Assembly (NCBI GenBank): GCA_035491895.1
Contig: DATJJY010000133.1
Coordinates: 1-32,464 of the forward strand
DNA: 32,464 nt
Source of the DNA: DASTHG01 sp035491895
GTDB lineage: Bacteria; Gemmatimonadota; Gemmatimonadetes; Gemmatimonadales; GWC2-71-9
Direction: 5' to 3'
The translations under genes and the position numbers were made by a program. Positions within the stretch are counted from its first letter, which is position 1. Every line of letters begins with the position of its first letter. This document shows, piece after piece, positions 1 through 8,458 of the stretch. The notes beneath the pieces were generated by a model. The model made no database searches and was not told the origin of the DNA. It worked only from the letters and a program-made list of their open reading frames with translations.

Positions 1-84
1 GCCCGGAGCGACACGCTTGCCGTTTGCGCGCTCCGCCGCCATCGTGAGCGGGGGTGAACCAATTCCCTCTCACGGAGGAGTACC

Positions 85-240
85 ATGGCGAAGGGCCGAC
101 GCACTACCCACCGCAGCGCATCCGGAAAAAAACTCTACGCCGTTCGGGACGCCAAAGGTCGTTTCAAGGACATCCAGAGCTACGCGCGTTCCTCTCGTGC
201 CGACCAGAAGCGCAAGAGCAAAGCCGAAAAGCGGAAATAG
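85..240 (+). CDS. Small basic protein, 51 aa, function unknown
   Basis: A 51-codon reading frame preceded by a strong Shine-Dalgarno sequence (GGAGGAG at 74-80, 4 bases before the ATG). The product is extremely rich in Lys and Arg (it begins MAKGRR and ends KAEKRK) with a central KKLYAVRDAKGRFKDIQSY stretch. I recognise this general pattern (KKLYAVRD.KGRFKDIQ.Y) from small uncharacterised proteins seen in Gemmatimonadota and Acidobacteriota, but know of no assigned function. Charge and size would fit nucleic-acid or ribosome binding, which is inference only. It stands alone, followed by a strong stem-loop at 313-348, so it is probably a monocistronic unit. The alternative, a chance ORF, is unlikely given the ribosome binding site and recognisable composition. 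Confidence 0.75.
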   Translation: MAKGRRTTHRSASGKKLYAVRDAKGRFKDIQSYARSSRADQKRKSKAEKRK

Positions 241-312
241 TCGTGTCCCCGTTCGTCGCCCGGTTCTTGAAAGGCCTTCCCGCCACGTAAGCGCTCGATT
301 CCCGTAGCACCG

Positions 313-348
313 GAGCCGCGGATCGCCGAAGATCGGGATCCGCGGCTC
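313..348 (+). terminator. Strong stem-loop downstream of the small basic protein gene
   Basis: A perfect 12-bp inverted repeat, GAGCCGCGGATC (313-324) and GATCCGCGGCTC (337-348). Its inner part can pair further (CCGA 326-329 with TCGG 333-336) around an AGA loop. It lies 72 bases after the stop codon of the 51-aa gene. No clear T-run follows, so it may act as a terminator without a U tract, an RNA-stabilising hairpin, or a protein site (the arms contain CCGCGG). Terminator is the simplest reading. Confidence 0.55.
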
Positions 349-595
349 TCGCGTCTTGCCTGAGCTTCTGTGATCCAGCCCACACTCGTCGTGGCAACTC
401 GTCGCGCTTTGCTGGATCGCACGCGACGCGTTCGGTCACATTCAGCGAAGCGGCGCAACATGCGACACATGCGGCGGATCTTCCACACAATATCTCGGTA
501 GCAATTTTTGTAGTTTTTCGGCCGGCCAACGCGTCGCCCCGCGGCCCGCCGTCTCAGTGGTGTCCGTGTAGGTCTGCAGGTCCATTGCCGGCTCC
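349..595 (+). promoter_or_regulatory. Leader region upstream of the polysaccharide operon
   Basis: Together with 241-312 this is a gene-free stretch of about 355 bases before the ten-gene operon. I see no convincing small gene in it. It contains an A+T-rich island (about 481-519, with two T5 runs at 504-508 and 513-517) that contrasts with the G+C-rich surroundings and is the likeliest place for the operon promoter. A short direct repeat, ACATGCG, lies around 459-476. I cannot assign a confident -35/-10 pair or a known riboswitch. Confidence 0.35.
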
Positions 596-2149
596 GTGGG
601 GATCGATGAGGGAATCTCGGCCGCAATCCGGCTCGGTTTTTGGTTGGGCAGCGGGGGAAGCGTGACGACGGGTGAATGGGAGGTCGGGCGCGAGCTCCCC
701 GCGTTGCGCCAGTGGACCTGGCCGTTCGGCCCAGCGCGCTCGCCCTCCGCGTTCGTCTTTCGCGCGCTCCGGGCCAGTGACCAGCTCGCCGGCGTCCTGG
801 CGCTGGGCGGCGCCCTCATCATCCGCAACCTCGACGCGCTCCCTCACGGTGTCGCGGAGTTCCTCGCCCTGCGGATCACCGTCGAGAAGTTCCTCCTCGT
901 CGTCGTCTTCGCGATCTGCTGGAACCGCGCCTTCCACTGGCTCGGGCTCTACCGCCGGTGGCGGACCGACACGCCCGCTGAGGAGCTGGCGCGGGTAGCG
1001 GCCGCCGTGTCGCTCGGCACGCTGCCGACGCTGGCGTTCCGGCTGTTCAGCGTCACGGGATCGTTCACGCTGGAAACCGTCGCGCTGTTTTGGGCCCTCG
1101 CCATTCCCACCGTCCTGGCCGCGCGCTGGCTCGTGCGCGCCCTCGCGGCGCCGGTGTCGGGACGCCGCCGCGAAGTGCTGATCGTCGGGAGCGGTCCGCG
1201 CGCCCAGGCGCTGTGCCGTCTCCTGCGAGGGCAGGACGGCGCCGCTGGAGCAGCCTCGTTGATCGGGTTCGTCGACTCGTTCGATGGGCCGGTTGAGTCG
1301 GCGAACCTCCCCCGCCAGCTCGGCACCCTCGCCGAGCTCGAAGCGGTGCTGATGCGCCGGGTCGTGGACGAGGTGCTCATCGCCCTCCCGATCAAGTCGT
1401 GCTACGAGCGGATCCAGGAGGCGATCCACACATGCGAGCGCCTCGGCGTTCAGTCCACCTACCTGGCGGACATTTTCGAGCCGTCGCTCGGACGGGTGGG
1501 GTACGAGCAGCCCGCGTTTCGCACGGTGAAGGTGGTGCAGGACGACTTCCATCTCGTGATCAAGCGGGTCATCGACCTGGTGGGTGCGGCATTCGGCTTG
1601 ATGGTGCTGGCGCCGTTGCTCCTGGTGATCGCCGCCCTCATCAAGCTCAACGGCCCCGGGCCTGTCCTGTTCACCCAGCGGCGGTACGGCTTCAACAAGC
1701 GCCTGTTCAGCATGATCAAGTTCCGCACGATGGTGCCGGATGCGGAGGCCCGGCAGGCCGACCTGGAAGAGATGAATGAAGCCCAGGGCCCGGTCTTCAA
1801 GATCGCCCGCGATCCACGCGTCACGCCGCTCGGTCGCTTTCTCAGAGCCAGCTCGCTCGACGAGCTGCCCCAGTTGTGGAACGTGCTCAAGGGCGAAATG
1901 TCCCTGGTCGGTCCCCGCCCGCTGCCGGTGCGGGACGTGGGGCACTTCAGCGAAGGCTGGCTGATGCGGCGTTTCAGCATGCCGCCGGGACTCACCTGCC
2001 TGTGGCAGATCAGCGGGCGCAGTGAAATCGGATTCGAGCGATGGGTGCAGCTCGATCTCGAGTACATCGATCACTGGTCGTTGCGGCTCGACGGCCTGAT
2101 CCTCCTCAAGACGATTCCCGCCGTCCTGCGCGGCACGGGGGCACGATGA
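596..2149 (+). CDS. Undecaprenyl-phosphate sugar phosphotransferase (WbaP/ExoY-type), initiates polysaccharide repeat unit
   Basis: Transfers a sugar-1-phosphate from a UDP-sugar to undecaprenyl phosphate, the first step of repeat-unit assembly at the inner membrane. The N-terminal third has several hydrophobic segments. A Rossmann-like part follows from about residue 190 (EVLIVGSGPRA). From about residue 323 comes the bacterial sugar transferase domain: a membrane-inserting helix (KRVIDLVGAAFGL), KFRTM at about 375-379, LDELPQLWNVLKGEMSLVGP and RPLP. The 517-aa length fits the polyprenyl glycosylphosphotransferase family. Start choice is uncertain. The GTG at 596 gives the longest form. A GTG at 662 has a better Shine-Dalgarno sequence (GGGGGAAG just upstream) and would remove 22 residues. 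The stop overlaps the next start (ATGA). The donor sugar cannot be read from sequence. Confidence 0.92.
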   Translation: MGIDEGISAAIRLGFWLGSGGSVTTGEWEVGRELPALRQWTWPFGPARSPSAFVFRALRASDQLAGVLALGGALIIRNLDALPHGVAEFLALRITVEKFLLVVVFAICWNRAFHWLGLYRRWRTDTPAEELARVAAAVSLGTLPTLAFRLFSVTGSFTLETVALFWALAIPTVLAARWLVRALAAPVSGRRREVLIVGSGPRAQALCRLLRGQDGAAGAASLIGFVDSFDGPVESANLPRQLGTLAELEAVLMRRVVDEVLIALPIKSCYERIQEAIHTCERLGVQSTYLADIFEPSLGRVGYEQPAFRTVKVVQDDFHLVIKRVIDLVGAAFGLMVLAPLLLVIAALIKLNGPGPVLFTQRRYGFNKRLFSMIKFRTMVPDAEARQADLEEMNEAQGPVFKIARDPRVTPLGRFLRASSLDELPQLWNVLKGEMSLVGPRPLPVRDVGHFSEGWLMRRFSMPPGLTCLWQISGRSEIGFERWVQLDLEYIDHWSLRLDGLILLKTIPAVLRGTGAR

Positions 2150-4572
2150 GCACACGACTTCCCACCGTTCGAGAGACCGCACAATCGCTCCAGGGCCGCG
2201 TCGTGCCCCGAACGGGCCGGTACCTGCAACGCGCGCGGTCGCCGGATCCCGACCTGCACCGGGTCGGGTCCCTGCTGCGGCGGGGGCGCTGGGTCATCGT
2301 GCTGAGCACTCTGGCGGTGCTGACCGCGACGGCTCTGGTGACGTGGTTCTGGCCCAGGACCTACAAATCGTCGACCACGTTCCTGGTCGAGCGGCAGGCC
2401 GGCCACCAGGAATCACCCGCCCTGGACGTGCTCGAGCGGCTGGGAACCGTGGGCCAGATCCAGACGGAGATCAATCTCCTGAGCAGCCGCAGCGTGGTGG
2501 AGCCGGTGGTGACGGACCTGGCTCTTCCCGTCACCGTCCTGGCCGACGGGGTGGAGCGGCGCCCGGGGGACGTCTTCCCGGAGTTTTCCGTGGAGCGAGG
2601 CGCCCCGGCCGGGCAGTATCGGATCGTACGCGATTCGACCGGCAGCGGCAGTTACCAGGTCCGTGACGTGTCCGGCGGGGACAGTGTCCTCGCCGCCGTA
2701 TCACGGGATTCGCTGTCCCACTTCGCAGGGATCGGACTGCGCATGCCGGCGACGCTCGGGGCCGGCGACCTGCAGATCCGCGTCGACCCGTTTCCCCGCG
2801 CGGTCGAGCGCACCCAGGGCCGTCTTGCGGCCGCGCTCGTCAATCGCGAGGCGGATCTCATCGAGCTGACGTGCCGGGGCGGCACGCCGGCCACCGCGCA
2901 GCAGCTGTGCGACGGGATTTCGCGCAGCTACATGCGGCTGCGCACCGACCTGCAGCGCGCCGACGCCACGGCGACGGCGGCGTTCCTGCGGGATCAGGTG
3001 GGCCGGCTGGGCAACCAGCTCTCCACCGTCGAAGACAGCATCGCGACGTTCTCCTCGCGGCACCAGGTGGTCGCCCTGGACCAGCGGGCGTCAGAGGAGA
3101 CACAACAGGACATCCAGGTCCAGGCGCAGCGCGACCAGTTGATCGCCGAGCACGACGCGCTCTCCAACCTGATCCAGGGGATCGATTCCGCACCGGGCAC
3201 GAGCAAGCGGTTCCGCGACCTCGCGGGGTTTCCCGCGCTCCTCAGGAACGAGGCCGTGACCGGCCTGCTCGCGAGTCTCAACGATCTGGAAAACCGGCGC
3301 GTGGACCTCGCGCTGCGGCGCACCGACCAGAACGCCGACGTCGTGGCCGTCGATGCGCGGATCGCCGATATCGAGCGGCAGCTGCACGCCATCGCGTCGA
3401 GCTACGAGCAGGGCCTGGCCCTGCAGGTCCGGTCGCTCGGTGTGACGCAGGGCCAGCTGAGTCGTCGTCTGGCGGTCATTCCGGGGGTGGCGGTCCAGTC
3501 GGCGCGCCTGGAGCGCGAGCGGTCGAGCATCGCGGAAGTGTGGCAGATGCTGCGGACGCGGCTGCAGGAGGCGGAAGTGGCGGAAGCCGTCAGACTCCCC
3601 AGCGTGCGGATCGTGGACGCTGCCTCGGCGCCGTACCGGCCGTCCTGGCCCCGGGTGCCGATGAACCTCGCCCTCGGGCTGTTCATGGGTCTGGGATTCG
3701 GACTCATCCTCGCCATTCTGCGCGAGCTGCACGATTCGCGTCTGCACGAACGGGTCGAGGTGGAGCGCACGGTCGGCCTGCCGATTCTGGCGGTGCTCCC
3801 GCGGCTGCGACGGCCGGGGCCGGTGCTGCAGGCTTCGGCCGACACGCTGGTGTCGCCGAAACCGGACCGCCGTTCGGCCCGGCTGCTGCAAGACAACTCG
3901 CTCACGTTGGAGGCGTTTCGCGCTCTTGCCGTCGATCTGAAATTCTCCGGCGGAGGCATCCCGACCAACGGCGGGCCGATCGCCATCGCCGTGACGAGCT
4001 CCACGCGCGGTGAGGGTAAGACGCTGACCGCGTGCAACCTGGCGTTGACGCGGGCCAGTCACGGCGTGCAGACCCTGCTGATCGACGCCGATATCCGCGG
4101 CAGCGGTGTCGCGGCGTTTTTCCACTCGCCCACTCCCAATTACGGGCTGAGCGACTTGCTCGCGGGCTCGGCGGATCTCCCGACCGTCTGCACGAAGCTG
4201 CGGGTGCTGGGCCGCGATACGCTCTCGGTCATCCCCGCCGGCTCTCCCACGCCACACTCCGCCGAGCTGCTCGAGTCCCCCGGGATGGCGCGCCTGCTCG
4301 ACCAGTCGAGGTCCCAGTACGACCTGGTCGTGATCGACACGCCGCCGCTCACCGGGATCACCGATGCGGCCACAATCGCCGCGATCGTCGACGGCGTCAT
4401 CCTGGTGGTCCGCGAAGGCGTGACGGATCGGGCGGCACTCGAGCTGACGCTGCGGCGGCTGGAACGGGTGAACGGACGAGTTCTCGGAGTCGTGTTCAAC
4501 GACGTGCGCGGTCCGGAAGGGCACGTCAACCGGTCGTACCACGCAGCAGCGTACGCGGGAGCGTCCCGATGA
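2146..4572 (+). CDS. Wzc-like polysaccharide copolymerase with C-terminal bacterial tyrosine kinase domain
   Basis: An 808-aa inner-membrane protein controlling chain length and export. It has a Wzz-type N-terminal segment with a first transmembrane helix around residues 49-69. A long periplasmic region rich in heptad-like helices follows, then a second helix around 506-525. The cytoplasmic BY-kinase domain carries Walker A (TSSTRGEGKT, about 617-626), Walker A' (LLIDADIRG, about 645-653) and Walker B (VVIDTPP, about 728-734). The start is the ATG overlapping the stop of the preceding transferase. The tail holds only two tyrosines (SYHAAAYAG), fewer than the Tyr cluster of Escherichia coli Wzc, so autophosphorylation control may be simpler. 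The Wza-like gene follows with an ATGA overlap, as expected for an export complex. Confidence 0.93.
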   Translation: MSTRLPTVRETAQSLQGRVVPRTGRYLQRARSPDPDLHRVGSLLRRGRWVIVLSTLAVLTATALVTWFWPRTYKSSTTFLVERQAGHQESPALDVLERLGTVGQIQTEINLLSSRSVVEPVVTDLALPVTVLADGVERRPGDVFPEFSVERGAPAGQYRIVRDSTGSGSYQVRDVSGGDSVLAAVSRDSLSHFAGIGLRMPATLGAGDLQIRVDPFPRAVERTQGRLAAALVNREADLIELTCRGGTPATAQQLCDGISRSYMRLRTDLQRADATATAAFLRDQVGRLGNQLSTVEDSIATFSSRHQVVALDQRASEETQQDIQVQAQRDQLIAEHDALSNLIQGIDSAPGTSKRFRDLAGFPALLRNEAVTGLLASLNDLENRRVDLALRRTDQNADVVAVDARIADIERQLHAIASSYEQGLALQVRSLGVTQGQLSRRLAVIPGVAVQSARLERERSSIAEVWQMLRTRLQEAEVAEAVRLPSVRIVDAASAPYRPSWPRVPMNLALGLFMGLGFGLILAILRELHDSRLHERVEVERTVGLPILAVLPRLRRPGPVLQASADTLVSPKPDRRSARLLQDNSLTLEAFRALAVDLKFSGGGIPTNGGPIAIAVTSSTRGEGKTLTACNLALTRASHGVQTLLIDADIRGSGVAAFFHSPTPNYGLSDLLAGSADLPTVCTKLRVLGRDTLSVIPAGSPTPHSAELLESPGMARLLDQSRSQYDLVVIDTPPLTGITDAATIAAIVDGVILVVREGVTDRAALELTLRRLERVNGRVLGVVFNDVRGPEGHVNRSYHAAAYAGASR

Positions 4573-5204
4573 ACACCACACTTACGCGCATCGCCGTCGC
4601 AGTCCTGCTGTCCGGGGCGGCGACCCCGAGCTCCGGCCAGATGGTCTCCCCGGTCGATTCGAGTCGGGGCGCGCTCGAAGCTCCACTGGCTCCCGGCGAT
4701 GTCATCCAGTTGGCTTTCTGGCGAGAGCCCCAGCTCGGCGGGGACTTCCCGGTCGACGAAAGCGGCACCGTCGTACTTCCCCTGCTCGGTGTGCGCACGG
4801 TCGCCCAACGGTCCGCGTCCGAGCTGAAACGGACGTTGCTCGAGGAATACGCGCAGCAGGTCCGCAACCAGGAAGTGCGCATCACCCTGCTGCGCCGCGT
4901 CCGCATCCTCGGTGCCGTGAAGAACCCCGGGCTGTACCGCGTCGATCCCACCATGACCGTCGTGGATGCCCTGGCGCTGGCCGGGGGTGCGACGGAGCAG
5001 GGCAAGTTGAAGGGCGTCCGGGTGTATCGCGACGGGAAGCAGGTCGGCTCTCCCCTCGACCCCAGCGCGCGTCTGTTGCCGCAGCTGCGCTCGGGCGACC
5101 AGATCGTCGTTCCGGAGCGGAGCTGGTTCGCCCGCAACGGCGTCTATGTCGTGGCGGCGGGCATCTCGGCCGTCGGCATCATCGTGGCGCGCGCCGCGCC
5201 GTGA
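4569..5204 (+). CDS. Wza-like polysaccharide export protein (Poly_export/SLBB), short form
   Basis: A 211-aa secreted protein. The N-terminal signal peptide (residues 1-24, ending SSGQM) lacks a lipobox cysteine, unlike classical Wza. The polysaccharide export domain starts at about residue 41 (LAPGDVIQLAFW) with the typical GTVVLPLLG strand, followed by an SLBB-like part (RVRILGAVKNPGLYRVD, ALAGG). The C-terminus is hydrophobic (about 187-211) and could be a membrane segment. It is much shorter than E. coli Wza (about 380 aa), with one SLBB domain and no long C-terminal amphipathic helix. How it crosses the outer membrane is therefore unclear; a separate outer-membrane partner outside the window is possible. 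The ATG overlaps the wzc-like stop and the TGA overlaps the next gene's ATG. Confidence 0.88.
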   Translation: MNTTLTRIAVAVLLSGAATPSSGQMVSPVDSSRGALEAPLAPGDVIQLAFWREPQLGGDFPVDESGTVVLPLLGVRTVAQRSASELKRTLLEEYAQQVRNQEVRITLLRRVRILGAVKNPGLYRVDPTMTVVDALALAGGATEQGKLKGVRVYRDGKQVGSPLDPSARLLPQLRSGDQIVVPERSWFARNGVYVVAAGISAVGIIVARAAP

Positions 5205-7585
5205 TGAGGCGGCTCGCGGTGCTGCGGGGACTCGCGATCCAGGGAGCCTCGAGACTCGGCCTGTTCCGGTTGGCTCGTGCACGCCGGCCTGGCTCGGTCT
5301 CGGTGCTCTGCTATCACGGATTCGTCGATGACGAGCGTCGCACGCGGGGGCGCTACGCCTATCTGTTTCGCAACTCCCTCTCGGTGCGCCGCCTGGAAGA
5401 GCACCTGGCGTTTCTGCGGCGCACTCAGGCAATCCTGACCCCCGACGACTTCCTCAGGATACTGGAAGGTGACGCCGCCCCGGTCCGCGGTGTCCTGGTC
5501 ACGATCGACGACGGGTGTCGCAGCGCGTTCGACCTCGCCCTGCCGGTGCTGCAGGCCCAGGGCGTGCACGCCATCCTGTTGCCGCCAACCGCAGGCGTGA
5601 CCCGGGCATCGGCTGGGCTGCCCTGGTTCCAGTGGCACGAGCGATTGGCGGCGCTCTTGCTCACCGATCCGACGTGCGACGGCCGCACCTGGTGCAAGCT
5701 GCGCGAGTACTTGCCGGAGCTGTCGCGCCAGCCGCGCCCCTACACGATGTCGCTCTTGGCGGAGCTCGAGCAGGCGGCGTGGTCCCTTTCCGTGCCGGCG
5801 CGCCAGCAATTGCTGGACGAGCTCCATCGCCTGGTCGGACGGGATCCCGATCCAGAGGAGCTGCGCTACCGGGACGGCGCCGGAACGGTACTCGATCTCA
5901 TGACCTGGAATCAGCTCGGCGCGGCGCGGGACATGGGGATGGAGGTGGGATCGCATACCGTTTCACACGCCAAGCTGTCCGGGCTCTCGGAGCGCGAGCT
6001 GGAGCACGAGGTCGCGGGGAGCAGCAGTGAGATCCACGCGCAGTTGGGTGCGCCCTGCCGGTTCTTCAGCATGCCCTACGATCAGGTGACTGAACGTCAC
6101 CCCCAACAGGAGCGGGTGTTGGCGAACGCCGGCTATCGCGCCGCGTTTTTCCAGGGGCGCCAGCCTGCCTCGCTCGGCAACCCACTCCACGTGGGCAGGA
6201 TCGGCATTCCGCCGGATTGCTCGGCCGCTCGACTCGACTTCTACCTGAGCGATGTGCGCGGCGTCGTGGAGCGAACCACATCGAAGGTGGGATCCTCCCT
6301 CCGCCTCCCGGAGCGCGGGTTAGCGACCGGCGCGGCCTGGCTGCTCGGCGCCCAGGGGATCCGGCTGCTCGCGCAGATCCTGTACTTCGTCCTGCTGGCC
6401 CGTCGCTTGGGCACCGCGGGATACGGGGCCTTCGCGGCGGCCCTCGGGGCGATTTCCCTCATGGTCCCGTTCGCCGGGATGGGCGCGGGGATCTTCCTCA
6501 TTCGCGGCGTGACGCGCCGCGTGCACACGCCGGACTACTGGTGGGGCAGGGCGGTGTTGACCGTGCTGCGGGGAGGGGCTGTGCTGGCGCTGGCCGTGAT
6601 CGCGTTCGGCTGGCTGCTGCTGCACGACCGGATTCCCTTCTGGCTCCTCGTCGGGGTCACCGTCTCCGACATCATGCTGCTCCCGCTGATCGAGGTGAGC
6701 GGCCAGGCCTTCCAGGCCCTCGACCGGCTCGATCGCACGGCCCTGATCTGGGTCGTCTGGAGCGCGCTGAAGGTCTCCGCCGCTGTGACCATTACGCTGG
6801 TCCCGGGAGGCGGCCTGGGGCTCTGGGCCATCCTCTATCCCCTGTCGACGGGGTGCGCCGCGCTCATCGCGGCGGTGGCGGTCACTCGACGTGTTGGGTG
6901 GCCGCCTCACCCCACCAGCTTCGGGAGAGCCGAATTGCGGGAGGGGCTGATGTTCTCCCTCTCGGGCAGCGCACGGTCGGTCTACGATGACATCGACAAG
7001 GCGATGCTCGCCCGATTCGGCTCGCTCGGCGTGACCGGGATCTACGGGGCCGCGTACCGCATCATCGACGTCGCCTTTCTGCCGATCCGGTCGCTGGTGT
7101 TCGCCGCGTATCCGCGGTTCTTCGCTCGCGGCGCCGCCGGGGTGCGCGCCGTCGCCGCGCTCGCCAAGAGCCTCGTCCCGGCGGCGGCAGCGTACTGCCT
7201 CGCCTCCGGCGCAGCGCTGTTCTTGCTGGCGCCGCTCGTCCCCGCGGTCCTGGGCCAATCCTTTGCGGGTGTGGCCGACGCGGTTCGCTGGCTTGCGATC
7301 CTGCCATTGCTGCGGGCGATGCACTACTTCGCCGCCGACGCCCTGACCGGCGCCGGGCACCAGGAGCTGCGTACCGCGGCGCAGGTCGGCGTCGCGCTCT
7401 TCAACGTCGCCCTGAACCTGATACTGATCCCGGCCTACTCGTGGCTCGGCGCCGCCTGGGCGAGCCTCGCTTCTGACGGGGCCTTGGCCGTGAGCCTCTG
7501 GTCGATCCTGCTCGTGCTCGCCCGCCATGCCGAGCACCGAGTGCCCGCTCCGGCGGTGGTGCCCCTCATCTCGGAGCGGCCGTAA
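5204..7585 (+). CDS. Fusion protein: NodB-type polysaccharide deacetylase domain + Wzx-like flippase
   Basis: One uninterrupted 793-aa frame carries two activities. Residues about 20-350 form a carbohydrate esterase 4 (NodB) domain: SVLCYHGF, the metal/catalytic Asp pair in VTIDDG (D102, D103), the metal-binding SHTVSH motif (H251, H255), and SMPYD. From about residue 372 to about 780 the protein is a multi-helix membrane protein of the oligosaccharide flippase (MOP/Wzx) type, beginning LATGAAWLLGAQGIRLLAQI. It would flip lipid-linked repeat units across the inner membrane. No other Wzx candidate exists in the cluster, so this half is probably essential. The deacetylase may remove acetyl groups from GlcNAc- or ManNAc-type residues of the same substrate; that coupling is inference. 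The start is the ATG in TGATG; a GTG one codon upstream is possible. Confidence 0.87.
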   Translation: MRRLAVLRGLAIQGASRLGLFRLARARRPGSVSVLCYHGFVDDERRTRGRYAYLFRNSLSVRRLEEHLAFLRRTQAILTPDDFLRILEGDAAPVRGVLVTIDDGCRSAFDLALPVLQAQGVHAILLPPTAGVTRASAGLPWFQWHERLAALLLTDPTCDGRTWCKLREYLPELSRQPRPYTMSLLAELEQAAWSLSVPARQQLLDELHRLVGRDPDPEELRYRDGAGTVLDLMTWNQLGAARDMGMEVGSHTVSHAKLSGLSERELEHEVAGSSSEIHAQLGAPCRFFSMPYDQVTERHPQQERVLANAGYRAAFFQGRQPASLGNPLHVGRIGIPPDCSAARLDFYLSDVRGVVERTTSKVGSSLRLPERGLATGAAWLLGAQGIRLLAQILYFVLLARRLGTAGYGAFAAALGAISLMVPFAGMGAGIFLIRGVTRRVHTPDYWWGRAVLTVLRGGAVLALAVIAFGWLLLHDRIPFWLLVGVTVSDIMLLPLIEVSGQAFQALDRLDRTALIWVVWSALKVSAAVTITLVPGGGLGLWAILYPLSTGCAALIAAVAVTRRVGWPPHPTSFGRAELREGLMFSLSGSARSVYDDIDKAMLARFGSLGVTGIYGAAYRIIDVAFLPIRSLVFAAYPRFFARGAAGVRAVAALAKSLVPAAAAYCLASGAALFLLAPLVPAVLGQSFAGVADAVRWLAILPLLRAMHYFAADALTGAGHQELRTAAQVGVALFNVALNLILIPAYSWLGAAWASLASDGALAVSLWSILLVLARHAEHRVPAPAVVPLISERP

Positions 7586-7587
7586 CG

Positions 7588-8424
7588 ATGAGCGCGCCCA
7601 TGGCCAACTCGGCTTGGCGGTACCGTCCAGGCGAGGAGCCGCAGTCGTACCGGCTGCTGGGCGTTCGCGTCCATGCGTTGTCCATGGAGGCCCTCACCGC
7701 CGCCGTCGCGGAGGGGGTCTGGTCGGGGCAGCGGCGCATCATCGCCAACCACAATCTGCACAGCATCTATCTGCATCAGCGCGACGAGAAGTTTCGCTCC
7801 TTCTACAAGCGTGCGCGTTTCGTGCACGTCGACGGCATGTCGCTCATCCTGGCCGCTCGCCTCCTCGGGTTGCCGCTGCGGCCCGAGCATCGAGTGACCT
7901 ACGTCGACTGGATCGATCCGTTGCTGGCGACCGCGGCAGCCGAGGGGTGGCGCGTACTCTTCCTCGGCTCGGAGGCGCAGGTTGGATCCCGCGGCTCGGC
8001 CGCCCTCCGGCAGCGCCATCCCGGGTTGATGCTCGAAACCCTGCCCGGTTTCTTCGATGCGACGCGTGATGGGGAGGAGAACCGAGCCGTGCTGCGGCGC
8101 ATCCACGCCTTCGGGACGCAACTCCTGATGGTCGGGATGGGGATGCCGCGCCAGGAGCACTGGATTCTCGACAACCTGGGCGACCTCCCCGGCTGCGTCG
8201 TGCTCACTGCCGGCGCGGCGGTGGACTACGCGGCGGGCGCCATTCCCACTCCGCCCCGCTGGGCGGGCCGGCTCGGCTTGGAGTGGGGGTTCCGGCTCCT
8301 CGCGGAGCCGCGACGCCTGTGGCGGCGCTACCTGCTGGAGCCGTGGGGTGTTTTCCCCCTCCTGGCAACGGAGCTGGTCGCCGCTCGGTGGCGGCAGCAC
8401 CCCGATTCGAGCGGCTGGGACTGA
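7588..8424 (+). CDS. WecG/TagA/CpsF-family glycosyltransferase (GT26)
   Basis: A 278-aa cytoplasmic, membrane-associated glycosyltransferase. Family hallmarks are visible: an ANHN.HSIYL segment near residue 50, HVDGMSL near 73, LFLGSEAQV near 126, and the GMGMPRQEHWI motif near 180, with a C-terminal Arg/Trp-rich part (PRRLWRRYLLEPW). Family members add ManNAc or ManNAcA (WecG, TagA) or related sugars to a lipid-linked acceptor. WecB, which makes UDP-ManNAc, is encoded at 16099-17208, supporting a ManNAc-type donor, but the donor is inferred. The gene starts 2 bases after the preceding stop, within the operon. Confidence 0.9.
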   Translation: MSAPMANSAWRYRPGEEPQSYRLLGVRVHALSMEALTAAVAEGVWSGQRRIIANHNLHSIYLHQRDEKFRSFYKRARFVHVDGMSLILAARLLGLPLRPEHRVTYVDWIDPLLATAAAEGWRVLFLGSEAQVGSRGSAALRQRHPGLMLETLPGFFDATRDGEENRAVLRRIHAFGTQLLMVGMGMPRQEHWILDNLGDLPGCVVLTAGAAVDYAAGAIPTPPRWAGRLGLEWGFRLLAEPRRLWRRYLLEPWGVFPLLATELVAARWRQHPDSSGWD

Positions 8425-8458
8425 TGCGCTCCCGCACCGTCGCCACGGAGTGTGTGTG

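Noticed and set aside
459..520. Possible riboswitch or intrinsic terminator ahead of the polysaccharide operon
   Set aside because: The T5 runs are not preceded by a convincing hairpin, and I could not match a cyclic-di-GMP or other known riboswitch pattern.
554..2182. Long open frame on the minus strand opposite the initiating sugar transferase
   Set aside because: Product is low-complexity, Arg/Glu/Gly-rich with no recognisable domain; it mirrors the G+C-rich third codon positions of the real gene.
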